The notes below the pieces were generated by a model. It ran no database searches. It saw only the letters and a program-made list of their open reading frames with translations, and was not told where the DNA came from. A DNA stretch of 64,000 nt. It comes from Streptomyces massasporeus. Its GTDB lineage: Bacteria; Actinomycetota; Actinomycetes; Streptomycetales; Streptomycetaceae. The position numbers were made by a program, and so were the translations under genes. Shown here piece after piece: positions 30,365-38,467 of the stretch (position 1 is the first letter of the stretch; each line of letters starts with the position of its first letter). Where the stretch lies: NCBI RefSeq assembly GCF_014648995.1, contig NZ_BMSE01000031.1, positions 1-64,000 on the forward strand, given 5' to 3'.

Positions 30365-30387
30365 TGCAAGACTCTGCAAGCACTTGC
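30365..30387 (+). promoter_or_regulatory. candidate MalR autoregulatory site
   Basis: Direct repeats of TGCAAG (30365 and 30375) ten bases apart; the second forms an inverted repeat, GCAAG-CA-CTTGC (30376-30387). It lies in front of malR. The rest of the 402-bp malE-malR gap holds no recognisable gene. Confidence 0.6.
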
Positions 30388-30548
30388 CATCCGCGTCCGC
30401 CGGGGGAATCATCCGTTGCGGATCGGACGCCGACCACGAGTTTCGAGGGACCGCGATGACCAAGCCACCCGCAGCGGGCCGTGCGACGGCGCGCATCAGG
30501 CGTCCCGTCGGTGTGCAAGGAGAACCCCGGCCGCTACAGTCCAGTGCT

Positions 30549-31583
30549 GTGACCACACGGCTTGCCGACATCGCTGTGCAGGCGGGGGTGAGCGAAGCGA
30601 CCGTCAGCCGGGTCCTCAACGGGAAGCCGGGCGTCGCCGCCACCACCCGCCAGTCCGTGCTGGCCGCTCTCGACGTGCTGGGCTACGAACGCCCGGTGCG
30701 CCTGCGCCAGCGCAGCGAGGGGCTGGTGGGGCTGATCACCCCGGAGCTGGAGAACCCGATCTTCCCGGCCCTGGCGCAGGTCATCGGCCAGGCGCTGACG
30801 CGGCAGGGCTACACGCCGGTGCTGGCCACCCAGACGCCGGGCGGCTCGACCGAGGACGAGCTCACGGAGATGCTCGTGGACCGCGGGGTCGCCGGCATCA
30901 TCTACGTCTCCGGACTGCACGCGGACACCACCGCCGACATGCAGCGCTACGACCGGCTGCGCGCCCAGGGCGTGCCCTACGTGCTGGTCGACGGTTTCTC
31001 GCCGAAGGTGCAGGCGCCGTTCATCTCCCCCGACGACCGCGCGGCGATGAGCCTGGCGGTCACGCACCTGGCGTCCCTGGGGCACACCCGGATCGGTCTG
31101 GCCCTCGGGCCCAAGCGGTTCGTGCCGGTGCAGCGCAAGATCGAGGGCTTCGTGCGCGCGGTGCAGGATCAGTTGGGCCTCGATGCCGCGACGGTCGAGT
31201 CGGAGCTGGTGCAGCACTCCCTGTACACCCTTGAGGGTGGTCAGGCGGCGGCCGTCGCGTTGATCGAACGGAACTGCACGGCCGTGGTGTGCGCCAGCGA
31301 CATGATGGCGCTGGGCGCGATCCGGGCGGCGCGGCAGCTCGGTCTGGACGTGCCGAAGGACATCTCCGTCGTCGGCTTCGACGACTCCCCGCTGATCGCC
31401 TTCACCGACCCGCCGCTGACCACGATCCGCAAGCCGGTCCCGGCGATGGGGCAGGCGGCCGTGCGCACGCTGCTGGAGGAGATCGGCGGGACGCCCGCGC
31501 CCCACAGCGAGTTCGTGTTCATGCCGGAGCTGGTGGTGCGTGGTTCGACCGCCTCGGCTCCGGGGGAACGCGGTCGCTCCTGA
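30549..31583 (+). CDS. malR: LacI-family repressor of maltose/starch genes
   Basis: A 344-residue repressor. The N-terminal helix-turn-helix and hinge (TRLADIAVQAGVSEATVSRVLNGK) precede a periplasmic-binding-type ligand domain (GLITPELENPIFPALAQVIG; GFDDSPLIAF). GTG 30549 puts the DNA-binding helices at the usual place and gives the length I recall for S. coelicolor MalR. An in-frame ATG at 30456 with a good GAGGGA would add 31 residues and cannot be excluded. It should repress malEFG, amylase and pullulanase genes until maltodextrins appear. Confidence 0.94.
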   Translation: MTTRLADIAVQAGVSEATVSRVLNGKPGVAATTRQSVLAALDVLGYERPVRLRQRSEGLVGLITPELENPIFPALAQVIGQALTRQGYTPVLATQTPGGSTEDELTEMLVDRGVAGIIYVSGLHADTTADMQRYDRLRAQGVPYVLVDGFSPKVQAPFISPDDRAAMSLAVTHLASLGHTRIGLALGPKRFVPVQRKIEGFVRAVQDQLGLDAATVESELVQHSLYTLEGGQAAAVALIERNCTAVVCASDMMALGAIRAARQLGLDVPKDISVVGFDDSPLIAFTDPPLTTIRKPVPAMGQAAVRTLLEEIGGTPAPHSEFVFMPELVVRGSTASAPGERGRS

Positions 31584-31676
31584 GGCCTTCGGCCTGATTT
31601 CGCCGCAGAACATGCGGCTCGTGCGGGGCCGCGGGATGATCGGTGGGGAAGTCCTTTTCTGGCAGACTTTGCGCCT

Positions 31677-32717
31677 ATGGGTGAAACGACCGTAACGAAG
31701 CCGGAGGGCCTGGAAGCGGCCCTCCCGGAGACCGTTGCGGCCGATTCGGGTCACGGTCCGCTGCGCCGGCTGCGCACCCCGCGCCGGCCCCGCTTCTGGT
31801 TCGAGATCCTGCTGATCGCGGTGAGTTACTGGACGTACTCGCTCGTCCGCAACGCCGTGCCCGAGCAGAGGACCGAGGCGCTGCACAACGCCGACTGGAT
31901 CTGGCAGGTCGAGCACCATCTGGGCATCGCCGTCGAGGAGTCGGTCAACCACGCCGTGAACTCGGTGCATTGGCTGATCGTCGGGATGAACTACTACTAC
32001 GCGACGCTGCACTTCATCGTCACACTGGGTGTCCTGGTGTGGCTGTACCGTCGCCACCCCGGCCGTTACGCGGCGACCCGTCTGGTGCTGTTCGCGACCA
32101 CGGCCGTCGCCCTGGTCGGTTACTACCTGTATCCGCTGGCGCCCCCGCGGCTGATGAACGGCGGCGACTTCATCGACACGGTCATGGTCCACCAGACCTG
32201 GGGTTCGATGGCGTCCGGCGACCTGAAGCACATGTCGAACCAGTACGCGGCGATGCCGTCGATGCACATCGGCTGGTCCCTGTGGTGCGGGCTGACGATC
32301 GCCGCGCTGGCGACGGTTCCCTGGGTGCGGGTGCTGGGGCTGCTGTACCCGGCGCTGACGCTGGTGGTCATCGTCGCCACGGCCAACCATTTCTGGCTGG
32401 ACGCGGTGGGCGGCATGCTGTGCCTGGCCTTCGGGTTCACGGTCGCGCGGCTCTGGTACGGCAGGCAGCCGTACGCGCTGCCGCGGACGGTGCCGACGCG
32501 CGGGCCGCGCGCCTCCCGGGCTGAGGCGAAGAGGCCTGGGGCCGGGAGGCCTGGGGCCGGGAGGGCTGAGGCCGGGAGGGCTGCGGCCAGGAGGCCTGAG
32601 GCCGGGAGGGCCGCGGCCGGGACGTCAGGGCGTGGCGTGCCGGACAGGTCCCGGGGGGTGCCGGACAGGTCCCAGGGGGTGCGGGACAAGTCCCCGGGGT
32701 GGTCCGGCAGGCCCTAA
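31677..32717 (+). CDS. PAP2-superfamily membrane enzyme (inositol phosphotransferase-like) with repetitive tail
   Basis: A 346-residue membrane protein with about six helices. The PAP2 residues are visible in MPSMHIGWS and NHFWLDAVGG. The N-terminal architecture resembles Aur1/Ipt-type PAP2 proteins, so a phospholipid head-group phosphatase or transferase role is likely. The cytosolic tail after about residue 275 is low complexity: 5-residue then 7-residue repeats. Its TAA stop overlaps the end of glnE on the opposite strand by 4 bp. Confidence 0.85.
   Translation: MGETTVTKPEGLEAALPETVAADSGHGPLRRLRTPRRPRFWFEILLIAVSYWTYSLVRNAVPEQRTEALHNADWIWQVEHHLGIAVEESVNHAVNSVHWLIVGMNYYYATLHFIVTLGVLVWLYRRHPGRYAATRLVLFATTAVALVGYYLYPLAPPRLMNGGDFIDTVMVHQTWGSMASGDLKHMSNQYAAMPSMHIGWSLWCGLTIAALATVPWVRVLGLLYPALTLVVIVATANHFWLDAVGGMLCLAFGFTVARLWYGRQPYALPRTVPTRGPRASRAEAKRPGAGRPGAGRAEAGRAAARRPEAGRAAAGTSGRGVPDRSRGVPDRSQGVRDKSPGWSGRP
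32533..32696 (+). repeat. two tandem repeat blocks in the PAP2 gene tail
   Basis: Six 15-bp units (32533-32622, consensus GGCCTGGGGCCGGGA) are followed after 11 bases by three 21-bp units (32634-32696) encoding GVPDRSR, GVPDRSQ and GVRDKSP. The reading frame is kept across both blocks. Confidence 0.85.
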
Positions 32718-35700
32718 CGCTCGGCGATGCCGTAGAACAGTTCCTCCACCACACCGCGCGCCCGGCGTGCCGTGCGCCGGTACGCGTCCAGCATGTCGCC
32801 CGCGTGGCCGGGGCCGTAGCCCAGGTACCTGCCCACGGCGGCCAGTTCCCGGGGCTCCGTCGGGAACGTGTCGCCGGCCCGGCCGCGGACCAGCATCACC
32901 GCGTTGCGGACGCGGGTCGCGAGGACCCAGGCCTCGTCGAGGGTCGCCGCGTCCTCGTCCGTGATGAGCCCGGCGGCGCGGGCGGCGGCCAGGGCCTCGC
33001 GGGTGCGGGTGGTGCGCAGGCCCGGCTCCGCCGAGCCGTGCCGCAGCTGCATGAGCTGCACGGTCCACTCCACGTCGGACAGGCCGCCCGGCCCGAGCTT
33101 GGCGTGCAGCTTGGGGTCGGCGCCGCGCGGCAGCCGCTCGGACTCCATGCGGGCCTTCAGCCGCCGGATCTCGCGTACCGCCTCGTCGGCGAGTCCGTCC
33201 GCCGGGTAGCGCAGCGGGTCGATCAGCTCGATGAAGCGGCGGCCCAGGCCCTCGTCACCGGCGACGGGCTCGGCCCGCAGCAGCGCGTGCGACTCCCACG
33301 TCAGGGCCCACCGGCGGTAGTAGGCCGCGTACGACGTGAGGGTGCGGACCAGCGGCCCGGACTTGCCCTCGGGGCGCAGGTCGGCGTCGATGAGCAGGGG
33401 CGGGTCGGCGCTGGGGATCTGCAGCAGGCGGCGCATCTCGGAGACGACCTTGCTGGCCGCCTGGGAGGCCTCTCGCTCGTCTACGCCGTCGCGCGGTTCG
33501 TGCACGAACAGCACGTCCGCGTCGGAGCCGTAGCCCAGCTCGTGGCCGCCGAACCGGCCCATGCCGATGACCGCGAACCGGGTGGGCAGGTCGTCGCCCC
33601 AGCCGTCCCGCACGACCGCGCGGAGTGTGCCGGCGAGGGTCGCGGCGGTCAGGTCCGACACCGCGCCGCCGACCCGGTCCACCAGGGCGCCCTGGTCGGC
33701 CTCGGCGGGCTGCTCCTCGGTGCCGTAGGAGCCGACGATGTCGGCGGCGGCCGTGCGGAACAGCTCGCGGCGGCGCACCCCGCGGGCTGCCGTGACCGCC
33801 TGGGCGGCGCCGTCGGCGCGTTTCACCGCGGCGTATATCTCCTGCTCCAGGTGGGCGCGCGGCCGTGGCTCCAGGCCGCCGCCGTCCCCGTCACCGAGCA
33901 GCGCCACCGCCTCCGGGGCGCGCATGAGCAGGTCGGGCGCGAGCCGGCCGGCGGACAGCACCCGGGCGAGGTTCTGCGCGGCGGCGCCCTCGTCCCGCAG
34001 CAGCCGCAGGTACCAGGGGGTCTTGCCGAGCGCGTCGGAGACCTTGCGGAAGTTGAGCAGGCCCGCGTCCGGGTCGGCCGAGTCGGCGAACCAGCCGAGC
34101 AGCACGGGCAGCAGGGTGCGCTGGATGGCGGCCTTGCGGGTGACGCCGGAGGCCAGCGCCTCCAGGTGACGCAGGGCGGATGCCGGGTCGGCGTAGCCGA
34201 GGGCGACCATGCGCTCCCGGGCCGCCTCGGTGCTGAGCCGGGCCTCGCCGGTGGCGAGCTGGGCGACGGCGTCGAGCAGCGGCCGGTAGAAGAGCTTCTC
34301 GTGCAGGCGGCGTACGACACCCGCGTGCCGGCGCCACTCGCGGTGCAGGTCGGCGACCGGGTCCGTGCGCAGGCCGAGGGAGCGGCCGATGCGGCGCAGC
34401 TCGGCCTCCTCCTCGGGGACGAGGTGGGTGCGCCGCAGCCGGAAGAGCTGGATGCGGTGCTCCATGGAGCGCAGGAAGCGGTAGGCCTCGTCGAGCTGTG
34501 CCGCGTCGGCCCGGCCGACGTAGCCGCCGGCGGCGAGGGCCTTGAGGGCGTCCAGGGTCGTGCCGCTGCGCAGGGAGGTGTCGGCCCGGCCGTGCACCAG
34601 CTGGAGCAGCTGCACGGCGAACTCGACGTCCCGGAGGCCGCCCGGGCCGAGCTTCAGCTGGCGGTCGACCTCGGCGACGGGGATGTTCTCCACGACCCGG
34701 CGGCGCATCTTCTGCACGTCGGAGACGAAGTTCTCGCGTTCGGCGGCCTTCCACACCAGGGGCTGGACGGCGGCGACGTACTCCGCGCCGAGGTCGAGGT
34801 CGCCGGCCACCGGGCGGGCCTTGAGCAGCGCCTGGAACTCCCAGGTCTTGGCCCAGCGCTGGTAGTAGGCGAGGTGGCTGGAGAGGGTCCGCACGAGCGG
34901 GCCGTTCCTGCCCTCGGGCCGGAGGTTGGCGTCGACGGGCCAGATCGAACCCTCGACCGTCGTCTCGGAGCAGATCCGCATCATGTGCGAGGCGAGCCGG
35001 GTGGCGGCGCGCACCGCCTTGGTCTCGTCGGTCCCCTCGGTGGCCTCGCCCACGAAGATGACGTCCACGTCGGAGACGTAGTTGAGTTCGTGGCCGCCGC
35101 ACTTGCCCATCGCGATGACCGCGAGCCGGCACAGGGCGGCGTCCTCGGGCGCGGCCGCCTCGGCGATCCCGAGGGCGGCGCGCAGAGTGGCGGTGGCGAG
35201 GTCGGCGAGCTCGGCGGCGGACTCGGCGAGGCCGGTGGTGCCGCAGACGTCCCGGGCGGCGATGGACAGCAGGCAGCGCCGGTAGGCGACGCGCAGGGAT
35301 ACCGGGTCGGTGGCCTCCGCGAGGCCGGCCTCGAACTCCTCCACCCCGGGGTGCAGGTCGTAGGCCTCGTACATGACGAGGGCCTGCCAGTCGTCCGGGT
35401 GCCGGGCGAGGTGGTCGGCGAGTGCGGTGGAGGCGCCGAGGACGCCGAGGAGGCGGTCGCGCAGGGGCTTGGCCGCGATGAGGGTGTCGAGCAGTTCCCG
35501 GCGGGCGCCGGGGCTCTGCTGGGCTTCCAGCAGCCGGACCAGCCCGAGCAGCGCGAGATCGGGGTCGGCGGTGCCGCCCAGCGCCTCCAGCAGCACCGGG
35601 TCGTCGCGCAGCGGCGCGAGCTCAGGACTGTCCAGGAGCCGCTCGGCGGCGGAGGCGTCGGTGAAACCGTGCCGCAGCAGCCGTGTGAAAGTACTGCTCC

Positions 35701-35722
35701 TGCGCCCCGGCGCCGCCGTCAT
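32714..35722 (-). CDS. glnE: bifunctional glutamine synthetase adenylyltransferase/deadenylylase
   Basis: A 1002-residue enzyme that adds and removes AMP on type I glutamine synthetase. Two nucleotidyltransferase halves are present: N-terminal (deadenylylation-type) with KCGGHELNYVSDVDVIF, and C-terminal with RFGGHELGYGSDADVLF, each with the DxD metal pair, plus the helical GlnD_UR_UTase regions between. GGGAGG precedes ATG 35722. Its target glnA (GSI) lies outside the window. It ends tail-to-tail with the PAP2 gene, with a 4-bp overlap. Confidence 0.97.
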   Translation of the reverse strand: MTAAPGRRSSTFTRLLRHGFTDASAAERLLDSPELAPLRDDPVLLEALGGTADPDLALLGLVRLLEAQQSPGARRELLDTLIAAKPLRDRLLGVLGASTALADHLARHPDDWQALVMYEAYDLHPGVEEFEAGLAEATDPVSLRVAYRRCLLSIAARDVCGTTGLAESAAELADLATATLRAALGIAEAAAPEDAALCRLAVIAMGKCGGHELNYVSDVDVIFVGEATEGTDETKAVRAATRLASHMMRICSETTVEGSIWPVDANLRPEGRNGPLVRTLSSHLAYYQRWAKTWEFQALLKARPVAGDLDLGAEYVAAVQPLVWKAAERENFVSDVQKMRRRVVENIPVAEVDRQLKLGPGGLRDVEFAVQLLQLVHGRADTSLRSGTTLDALKALAAGGYVGRADAAQLDEAYRFLRSMEHRIQLFRLRRTHLVPEEEAELRRIGRSLGLRTDPVADLHREWRRHAGVVRRLHEKLFYRPLLDAVAQLATGEARLSTEAARERMVALGYADPASALRHLEALASGVTRKAAIQRTLLPVLLGWFADSADPDAGLLNFRKVSDALGKTPWYLRLLRDEGAAAQNLARVLSAGRLAPDLLMRAPEAVALLGDGDGGGLEPRPRAHLEQEIYAAVKRADGAAQAVTAARGVRRRELFRTAAADIVGSYGTEEQPAEADQGALVDRVGGAVSDLTAATLAGTLRAVVRDGWGDDLPTRFAVIGMGRFGGHELGYGSDADVLFVHEPRDGVDEREASQAASKVVSEMRRLLQIPSADPPLLIDADLRPEGKSGPLVRTLTSYAAYYRRWALTWESHALLRAEPVAGDEGLGRRFIELIDPLRYPADGLADEAVREIRRLKARMESERLPRGADPKLHAKLGPGGLSDVEWTVQLMQLRHGSAEPGLRTTRTREALAAARAAGLITDEDAATLDEAWVLATRVRNAVMLVRGRAGDTFPTEPRELAAVGRYLGYGPGHAGDMLDAYRRTARRARGVVEELFYGIAER

Positions 35723-36076
35723 CCGGGCCTCCCTCGCACTGTTCCTCGGACATGCATCGGATCAAGGTCGTACGGCTTTGAGCGTAACCGCCCGGGGCGG
35801 GGGAGGCGCCGCTGAGTCCGGCAGGCGGACGGGGCGGGCGCGTGGCTACGGCGACTGGCCGCGGAGGGGGAGGCACGCTACGGCGGTCTCCGGCCACAGG
35901 GGGTACGGGAGGGCCATTTCCCCTGCGGCGCGGGCCGTGCGGCCGTCCACTCGGTGGCGCGGCACACCGTTATCGGCTTCGGTGAGGGGAACCGTTCATC
36001 CGGCTTCAGTCCGCGCCAGCGGCTTCCGCCGGACAAGGTGATCGGTTCTCGTGAGGCCGGACGAAGGAGTCACGCC
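35723..36076. other. 354-bp gap between glnE and a VOC gene
   Basis: Divergent spacer that should hold the promoters of glnE and of the VOC gene. I see no gene, no long hairpin and no clear GlnR box. A loosely repeated word (GTTATCGGCTTC near 35970, GTTCATCCGGCTTC near 35993) is the only structure noted. Confidence 0.6.
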
Positions 36077-36523
36077 ATGGACATCACCCTCGAAGTCATC
36101 CCGCTGCCCGTGTCCGACGTCGACCGTGCCCGGGACTTCTACCGGGACAAGGTCGGCTTCCATGTGGACATCGACCAGGAGGTCATGCCCGGGATGCGGA
36201 TCGTCCAGCTGACCCCTCCGGGTTCCGGCTGTTCGATCGCGCTGGGCGAGTCGATCTGGCAGATGACCCCCGGCCCGACCCCGGCCCCGGGTTCCTACCA
36301 GGGTCTGCAGCTGTGCGTCGCCGACATCAAGGCGGCCCACGCGGAGCTGGTCGCCCGCGGCCTCGACGTCTCGGAACCCGTCCAGTACTCCCCGGACGAC
36401 GGCGCGACGTTCATGCACTTCCAGGATCCGGACGGCAACGGGTGGGCGGTGCAGGAGTACCGGCGCAGGGCCACCGAGCCACTGCACCGGTTGCTGGCGG
36501 ACCTGAAGCGGAAGCAGGCCTGA
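36077..36523 (+). CDS. VOC-superfamily protein (glyoxalase/bleomycin-resistance fold)
   Basis: A 148-residue vicinal-oxygen-chelate protein. It shows the family pattern of repeated beta-alpha-beta units: VIPLPVSDVDRARDFYRDKVGF at the start and FMHFQDPDGNGWAVQEY at the end, with possible metal ligands (His/Glu) in the last strand. GAAGGAG precedes ATG 36077. The substrate is unknown. It lies 57 bases before another VOC gene. Confidence 0.88.
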   Translation: MDITLEVIPLPVSDVDRARDFYRDKVGFHVDIDQEVMPGMRIVQLTPPGSGCSIALGESIWQMTPGPTPAPGSYQGLQLCVADIKAAHAELVARGLDVSEPVQYSPDDGATFMHFQDPDGNGWAVQEYRRRATEPLHRLLADLKRKQA

Positions 36524-36580
36524 ACAACCTGGTCAGGAATCGAGAAGCGGGGTGCGTGGAGCGCGATTAGCGTCGTTGTC

Positions 36581-37204
36581 ATGACTTCCATCGCATCCGT
36601 CACCCTCGAGGTGGCCGACCCCGCGGCCGCCGACCGCTTCTACTCCGCCGCCTTCGGTGTGGGCGACCGGTTGCGCCTGCGGGCGTCGGAGGAACCGACC
36701 TCCGGCTTCCGCGGGTTCACGCTGTCGCTCGTGGTCTCCCAGCCGGCCGACGTGGACGCCCTCCTCGACGCGGCCGTGCAGGCCGGCGCGACGACGCTGA
36801 AGCCCGCCGCGAAGTCGCTCTGGGGCTACGGGGGCGTCGTACAGGCCCCCGACGGGACGATCTGGCAGCTCGCGTCGTCGTCGAAGAAGAACACCGGCCC
36901 GGCGACCCGGCAGGTCGACGAGTTCGTCCTGCTGCTCGGCGTCGAGGACGTGAAGGCCAGCAAGCAGTTCTACGTCGAGCACGGGCTGGCCGTGGGCAAG
37001 AGCTTCGGCAGCAAGTACGTCGAGTTCGCCACCGAGGGACCCGTGAAGCTGGCCCTGTACAAGCGCCGGGGCCTGGCCAAGGTCGCCGGCGTCTCCCCCG
37101 ACGGCACCGGCTCCCACCGCCTCACCATCGGCAGCGACGCCGGGCCGTTCACCGACCCGGACGGGTTCGCGTGGACGACGGCGTCGGAGAGCGCGTCGGT
37201 GTGA
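36581..37204 (+). CDS. two-module VOC-superfamily protein
   Basis: A 207-residue protein. Residues about 5-105 (VTLEVADPAAADRFYSAAFG through APDGTIWQLA) and 110-207 (LLLGVEDVKASKQFYVEHGL through FTDPDGFAWT) are two VOC halves, so one chain can make a complete fold. Metal ligands are not obvious in the second half. Tandem with the preceding VOC gene and 11 bp from the convergent TetR gene. Confidence 0.85.
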   Translation: MTSIASVTLEVADPAAADRFYSAAFGVGDRLRLRASEEPTSGFRGFTLSLVVSQPADVDALLDAAVQAGATTLKPAAKSLWGYGGVVQAPDGTIWQLASSSKKNTGPATRQVDEFVLLLGVEDVKASKQFYVEHGLAVGKSFGSKYVEFATEGPVKLALYKRRGLAKVAGVSPDGTGSHRLTIGSDAGPFTDPDGFAWTTASESASV

Positions 37205-37215
37205 CGGGGCGGGCC

Positions 37216-37764
37216 TCAGGACGGCACTGCCGTCAGGCGGGTCACCGCCAGCCGCGTCAGCTCGCGGCTGTGCGGCTCGCCGTCGAGGGAGCGGTGCAGG
37301 GTCAGTCCTTCGATCAGCGCGTCCAGCTGACGTGCCGTGACGGGGTCGAAGTGCTGCTCCAGGAGCAGGCGGCTGCGGCGCATCCAGGCCTGTGTCAGCT
37401 CGCGGTACTCGGGCCGCCGGGCGGCCAGGGTGTACAGCTCGTGCACGAGGACGAGGTCACGCCGGGGCCCCTCGGACAGGGCGTGGACGAGGTCCGTGAC
37501 GGCTTGACGGACCTGCTCGGGTGTCTCGGCACCGCCGAGATGGTGCTCGAAGACGGCCACGATGTGGTCCGCGAACCGGGTGAAGGCCTCCCGCAGCAGC
37601 TCGTCGATGCCGCTGAAGTGGTAGGTCATCGAACCGAGCGGCACCCCGGCCCGGGCGGCGATCCTGCGGTGGGAGACCCCGGCGACACCCTCGTCGGCGA
37701 TGTGGTCGAGCGTGGCGGCGAGAATGCGTTCGCGGCGCTGCGGATCGGCGTGCCCGGTGGCCAT
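37216..37764 (-). CDS. TetR/AcrR-family regulator of the acetyltransferase operon
   Basis: A 182-residue regulator. Helix-turn-helix at about residues 15-50 (RIAARAGVPLGSMTYHF) and a typical ligand domain. It follows the acetyltransferase gene by 19 bases on the same strand with GGAGA at its start, so both share the promoter at 38366-38401, where two TACGnnCGTA operators lie. Autoregulation of the two-gene operon is likely. Confidence 0.9.
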   Translation of the reverse strand: MATGHADPQRRERILAATLDHIADEGVAGVSHRRIAARAGVPLGSMTYHFSGIDELLREAFTRFADHIVAVFEHHLGGAETPEQVRQAVTDLVHALSEGPRRDLVLVHELYTLAARRPEYRELTQAWMRRSRLLLEQHFDPVTARQLDALIEGLTLHRSLDGEPHSRELTRLAVTRLTAVPS

Positions 37765-37783
37765 GGCGGTCGTCTCCGGCGGG

Positions 37784-38365
37784 TCAGAAGTCGCGGACGG
37801 GCCGGGCGGGGTTGCCCACGGCGACGACGTTGGCGGGCACGTCCTTGGTGACGACCGCGCCCGCGCCGACGACCGCGTTGTCGCCGATGGTCACGCCCGG
37901 ACACACGATGACCCCGCCCCCGAGCCAGACGTTGTCCCCGACCACGATCGGCCGCGCCGCCTCCAGCTTGTCCCTGCGCGGCTCCGGCTCCACGGGATGG
38001 GTGGGCGTGAGGAGCTGGACGTTGGGCCCGATCTGACAGTCCTCGCCGATGGTGATCCGGGCGACGTCCAGCGCGGTCAGGTTGTAGTTGACGAAGGTCC
38101 GGGCCCCGATGGAGATGTTGCTCCCGTAGTCGACGTACACCGGCGGCCGCAGATCGACCCCCTCCCCCACGGCACCGAGCAGCTCGTGCAGCATCGGCCG
38201 CGCCGACTCGGCGTCCTCGGTATAGGCGGCCAGATACCGCGCGGCGAGCCGCATCGCCCGCTGCTGCCGCCGGGCGATCTCGGGGTCGTCGGCGATGTAG
38301 AGATCACCGGCGAGCATGCGCTCGAGGTTGGTCCGGGGGTCGTCGGCGAAGTGGTCCGTGGCCAT
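37784..38365 (-). CDS. maltose/galactoside O-acetyltransferase-family enzyme (left-handed beta helix)
   Basis: A 193-residue hexapeptide-repeat acetyltransferase using acetyl-CoA. N-terminal maltose-acetyltransferase motif (ERMLAGDLYIADDPEI), then hexapeptide coils with H117 region NVQLLTPTHPVEP holding the catalytic His, and the C-terminal IGDNAVVGAGAVVTKDVPANVVAVGNPARPVRD. ATG 38365 has no ribosome site; a TACGAT -10-like box lies seven bases upstream, predicting a leaderless mRNA. Sugar or another acceptor is possible. Confidence 0.88.
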   Translation of the reverse strand: MATDHFADDPRTNLERMLAGDLYIADDPEIARRQQRAMRLAARYLAAYTEDAESARPMLHELLGAVGEGVDLRPPVYVDYGSNISIGARTFVNYNLTALDVARITIGEDCQIGPNVQLLTPTHPVEPEPRRDKLEAARPIVVGDNVWLGGGVIVCPGVTIGDNAVVGAGAVVTKDVPANVVAVGNPARPVRDF

Positions 38366-38401
38366 GCGTACGATCGTACGCTCTGGAAGGTACGAACGTA
38401 C
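38366..38401 (-). promoter_or_regulatory. double TetR operator and promoter
   Basis: A 16-bp perfect palindrome, GCGTACGATCGTACGC (38366-38381), touches the ATG. A second repeat, GTACG-AA-CGTAC (38390-38401), lies eight bases further on. TACGAT inside the palindrome has the right spacing to be the -10 box of a leaderless promoter. Confidence 0.65.
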
Positions 38402-38417
38402 ACTCGTGCGCCGAAAA

Positions 38418-38448
38418 GGGGGCCCGCGGTCCGCGACCGCCGGCCCCC
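38418..38448 (-). terminator. glnA2 intrinsic terminator
   Basis: A two-part stem (7 + 6 base pairs with one C-C mismatch) and a 3-base loop, followed on the minus strand by TTTT. Twenty bases after the glnA2 stop (38468). Confidence 0.85.
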
Positions 38449-38467
38449 TGGGACGTTCCACCTGCCC

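Noticed and set aside
32699..35815. About 1000-codon + strand frame opposite glnE
   Set aside because: Antisense shadow of glnE, which has full family sequence.
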